NCBI GenBank assembly: GCA_016296565.1
Contig: JAEDJB010000100.1
Span: 1 to 6,960 of the forward strand
Direction: 5' to 3'
From: Oscillospiraceae bacterium
GTDB lineage: Bacteria > Bacillota > Clostridia > Oscillospirales > Oscillospiraceae
DNA: 6,960 nucleotides
Part shown: in pieces, positions 5,193-6,960 of the stretch
Layout: every line of letters starts with the position of its first letter
How positions within the stretch are numbered: position 1 is the first letter of the stretch
Position numbers and translations under genes: made by a program
Notes under the pieces: generated by a model
The model's input: the letters and a program-made list of their open reading frames with translations, nothing else
Told to the model about the DNA's origin: nothing
The model's database searches: none

Positions 5193-6045
5193 GATAAGCC
5201 TCCTTCACTTTTTCTCTCAGTTCGTCCCAGCCCAGGCGCTCCAGCGTCTTGGCAAAGCGCTCTCCGGGCTTGGCGTTTTCTGCAAAATAGTCAATGGCCG
5301 CGTCGGTCACCCGATACAGCGTCTCCTCATCCCGAAGGATGGGGACCAGGTCCGTTCCCTTCTGGATGTCGTTGCCGAAGGTCCCGCCGAAGTAGACCAG
5401 ATAGCCAGGGGTTCCCTCCATGGTGTTGGTGGGACAGGCGGTGACGCAGCGGCCGCAGTAGTTGCACAGATCGTCGTTGATGATGATCTTCCCGTCCTCC
5501 ATGGTGATGGCCTTCCGGCGGCAGGCCTTTTCGCACACGCCGCAGGAGATGCAGTCCTCCTCCACCCAGTTCAGGGTCATGCCGCCTTTCACGCCCACGT
5601 CGTTCTCCTCTGCCTTCAGGCAGTTGTTCTGGCAGCCGGTGACGCCGAACTTGAACTTGTGGGGCAGCTGGCGGCCGAAGTACCGCTGGTCCAGCCCCTG
5701 GGCGATGGCATAGGCGTCAATGCAGCCGCTGGGACAGCATTTGCCCGCCTGGCAGGCGGTGACCGTCCGCACTCTGGGGCCGCAAACGCCGGGAGAGACC
5801 CCGCCCGCCGCCAGGGCGGCCTTCACCTCTTCAATGTCCTCCAACTTAATAAAGGGGATCTCCACCCCCTGACGAGAGGTCAGGTGGACATAGTCATGGC
5901 CGTACTTTTTGGCCACCGCCACGATGGTGCTCAGCTGCTCTGTGGTGAGGGTTCCCCCCACCACCCGCAGCCGGAGGGAAAAGGTGTTTTTCTGTTTCTG
6001 ACGCATAAAGCCGCCGGCTTTCAGCGCCGCGTAATCTACTGCCAT
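5185..6045 (-). CDS. Small siroheme [4Fe-4S] sulfite/nitrite reductase with two ferredoxin clusters
   Basis: This is the first gene of the operon and probably reduces sulfite to sulfide for assimilation. The 286-residue product has one ferredoxin-like half domain with HLTSRQGVEIP (54-64), where the Arg would contact siroheme. The siroheme/[4Fe-4S] cysteines are C98-x5-C104 and C138-x3-C142 (VTGCQNNCLKAEEND). An inserted ferredoxin segment follows, with C165-x2-C168-x2-C171-x3-C175 and C194-x2-C197-x2-C200-x3-C204. It is about half the length of CysI or NirA because the domain is not duplicated, resembling AsrC and the small DsrA-like or low-molecular-weight sulfite reductases. I start it at ATG 6045 because AGGAGG (6054-6059) lies 8 bases upstream; an earlier in-frame ATG (6066) would sit upstream of that site. 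Nitrite as substrate cannot be excluded, but the sulfur-carrier genes behind it favour sulfite. Confidence 0.9.
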   Translation of the reverse strand: MAVDYAALKAGGFMRQKQKNTFSLRLRVVGGTLTTEQLSTIVAVAKKYGHDYVHLTSRQGVEIPFIKLEDIEEVKAALAAGGVSPGVCGPRVRTVTACQAGKCCPSGCIDAYAIAQGLDQRYFGRQLPHKFKFGVTGCQNNCLKAEENDVGVKGGMTLNWVEEDCISCGVCEKACRRKAITMEDGKIIINDDLCNYCGRCVTACPTNTMEGTPGYLVYFGGTFGNDIQKGTDLVPILRDEETLYRVTDAAIDYFAENAKPGERFAKTLERLGWDELREKVKEAYHG

Positions 6046-6063
6046 GGATGAAACCTCCTGATA

Positions 6064-6076
6064 CAAATTCTATTTG
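6064..6076. repeat. Short inverted repeat CAAAT-TCT-ATTTG
   Basis: Perfect 5-base arms with a 3-base spacer overlap the -35 of the LysR promoter and lie in the early transcribed leader of the operon. It could be a second protein site or chance in AT-rich DNA. The hairpin would be weak as RNA and has no terminator-like U run. Confidence 0.3.
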
Positions 6077-6102
6077 ACAAGGCAGGATCTTTTCTTTATA
6101 AC
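6074..6102 (+). promoter_or_regulatory. Predicted sigma-70-type promoter of the LysR gene
   Basis: TTGACA (6074-6079) is a perfect -35. After 17 bases comes TATAAC (6097-6102), five of six matches to the -10 consensus. Transcription would start near 6109 and leave a leader of about 59 bases. The -10 overlaps the operon's -10 on the other strand, so the two promoters cannot both be occupied by polymerase at once. Confidence 0.7.
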
Positions 6103-6123
6103 CCTATTAACTCATTTTGTTAA
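6095..6123 (-). promoter_or_regulatory. Predicted sigma-70-type promoter of the sulfur operon
   Basis: Read on the minus strand, TTAACA (6118-6123) is followed after 17 bases by TATAAA (6095-6100). Each hexamer matches the consensus at five of six positions and the spacing is ideal. Transcription would start near 6088, giving a leader of about 43 bases before the reductase ATG at 6045. That is too short for a riboswitch, so control is more likely by the LysR protein. Confidence 0.7.
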
Positions 6124-6124
6124 T
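6106..6124. promoter_or_regulatory. Hyphenated inverted repeat ATTAAC-N7-GTTAAT, candidate LysR operator
   Basis: Two perfect 6-base arms (6106-6111 and 6119-6124) flank a 7-base spacer. The right arm covers most of the operon -35 and the left arm covers the expected start point of the LysR transcript. LysR-type sites are interrupted dyads, classically T-N11-A; here the symmetric T-A pairs are spaced 13 or 15 apart, so the match to that consensus is only approximate. A regulator bound here could repress its own gene and modulate the operon. Confidence 0.5.
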
Positions 6125-6167
6125 TGGTTTATATGCCGCAATGAGACCCGGAAAAGAGGTAAAACAT

Positions 6168-6960
6168 ATGAAACTGGAACAGCTTTACTACTTTCAGGAG
6201 GCGGTAAAATACCGCTCCATCTCCGTCGCCGCCAAGCAGAACTACATCTCTCAGTCCTCCTTCAGCGGCGCCATCTCCAGGCTGGAGCAGGAACTGGGCG
6301 CTCCCCTCCTGACCCGCACCAACACCGGCGTGGAGCCCACGGAGCTTGGCCGGCTGGCCCTGGAAAAGGCGGAAGCCATCTTCCAGGCCCAGAGCGAGCT
6401 GGTAGCCGCCGCCAAGGGCCAGAACGTGGCCGGAACAGTCGCCCTCCAGTGCATCCCCGGTTTTCACCACCGGGTGCTCACCGCGGTGCTCCAGGCCCTG
6501 CGGCAGACCCATCCCTGGATCACCCTGTCGGTCTCCACCGGGGAGAGCCGGAAGATTGCCAGCAGCGTCTCCTCGGGAACCGCCGCCATCGGGATTGTTG
6601 TGAAGGGAGACTTTCTGAACGCCTTCCGGGAGCTGGCCTACACCCCGCTTTTTCAGGACGAGTACCTGCTGTATGCAGGAAAGTCCTCCCCCCTCTGGGG
6701 CCAGGATTCGGTGACCTGGCAGCAGGTGCAGGCCCAGACCCACATTGGCTTTCTGGATGAGTTCCGCCAGGACAACGGCGGGCTCATGGAGGTCTTTCAG
6801 AACCAGCCCCACCCGGCGGTGTCTTTCTGGACCGACGATCTGGACTCCATAAAGCAGATGATCTCCCAGTCCGACCAGGTGGCCCTCTTCCCCCGGTTCA
6901 TGGCTCAGGGGGACGCCTATCTGGAGAGCGGCGCCATCCGGGCCATCCCCATCACCGGCC
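6168..6960 (+). CDS. LysR-family transcriptional regulator (C-terminus off window)
   Basis: This DNA-binding regulator is transcribed away from the sulfur operon and is the obvious candidate to control it. The reading frame is open from ATG 6168 to the right edge, giving 264 residues of an expected 290-310. The N-terminal winged helix-turn-helix is clear: LEQLYYFQEAVKYRSISVAAK (3-23), then QSSFSGAISRLEQELGAPLL (29-48) and TRTNTGVEPTELGR (49-62). A linker helix follows, then a type 2 periplasmic-binding-like effector domain from about residue 88. AGAGG (6155-6159) lies 8 bases before the ATG. Cys regulators of this family sense O-acetylserine, N-acetylserine or other sulfur metabolites; the ligand here is unknown. 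The divergent placement fits the usual autoregulated LysR arrangement, but control of the operon is inferred. Confidence 0.92.
   Translation, partial: MKLEQLYYFQEAVKYRSISVAAKQNYISQSSFSGAISRLEQELGAPLLTRTNTGVEPTELGRLALEKAEAIFQAQSELVAAAKGQNVAGTVALQCIPGFHHRVLTAVLQALRQTHPWITLSVSTGESRKIASSVSSGTAAIGIVVKGDFLNAFRELAYTPLFQDEYLLYAGKSSPLWGQDSVTWQQVQAQTHIGFLDEFRQDNGGLMEVFQNQPHPAVSFWTDDLDSIKQMISQSDQVALFPRFMAQGDAYLESGAIRAIPITG

Noticed and set aside
4981..6051. Plus-strand open frame (356 codons) opposite the siroheme reductase and TusA-like genes
   Set aside because: It is the complement of well-supported genes with cluster-binding Cys patterns, has no good ribosome binding site, and reads as low-complexity sequence.
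6046..6088. Possible riboswitch or T-box in the operon leader
   Set aside because: The predicted leader is about 43 bases, too short for known sulfur-related riboswitches, and no terminator-like hairpin with a U run is present.
6129..6812. Minus-strand open frame (227 codons) opposite the LysR gene
   Set aside because: The opposite strand encodes a clear LysR helix-turn-helix and effector domain; this frame has no recognisable motif.

Overview
The window is GC-rich bacterial DNA. It has compact, overlapping genes, strong GGAGG-type ribosome binding sites and a Gram-positive-style lipoprotein gene. The gene content (a small siroheme reductase, a TusA/thioredoxin/ThiS/MoeB/JAMM set and a FecCD-type importer) suggests a high-GC anaerobic member of the Firmicutes, such as a gut Clostridia/Oscillospiraceae relative. 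That assignment is inferred from style and content; no 16S or other marker is present.

Layout, in transcription order. A divergent control region (about 6046-6167) separates a rightward LysR-type regulator (6168 to beyond 6960, cut by the window edge) from a ten-gene leftward operon. The operon runs: small siroheme sulfite/nitrite reductase (6045-5185); TusA-like sulfur carrier (5192-4947); thioredoxin-like protein (4945-4631); ThiS/MoaD-like sulfur carrier ending in Gly-Gly-Gly-Cys (4598-4392); MoeB/ThiF-type adenylyltransferase (4392-3589); JAMM/M67 metallopeptidase (3592-3179); thioredoxin reductase-like flavoprotein (3186-2263); lipoprotein solute-binding protein (2259-1306); FecCD-type permease (1328-321); and the ABC ATPase (328 to beyond position 1, cut by the window edge). 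Nearly every junction overlaps or is separated by only 1-5 bases. The only internal gap is 32 bases, between the thioredoxin and the ThiS-like gene.

How it probably works. The reductase would make sulfide from sulfite. The MoeB-like enzyme would adenylate the C-terminus of the ThiS-like carrier and allow it to become a thiocarboxylate. The JAMM peptidase would first trim the extra C-terminal residue(s) and, after sulfur transfer to an amino-acid acceptor, release the product. This is the logic of the described HcyS/HcyD/HcyF homocysteine route of Wolinella and of the mycobacterial CysO/MoeZ/Mec+ cysteine route. TusA-like, thioredoxin-like and thioredoxin reductase-like proteins, the first two with altered active-site motifs, look like a dedicated sulfur-handling and redox branch. 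No sulfhydrylase or cysteine synthase is present in the window, so the final acceptor is unknown. The most unusual part is the co-transcribed siderophore/cobalamin/heme-class importer at the 3' end.

The intergenic region holds two good sigma-70-type promoters on opposite strands that share a palindromic TTATAA -10 core. A perfect hyphenated inverted repeat (ATTAAC-N7-GTTAAT) covers the operon -35 and the regulator start point, and is a plausible LysR operator. No RNA genes, mobile elements, CRISPR arrays or terminators were seen.
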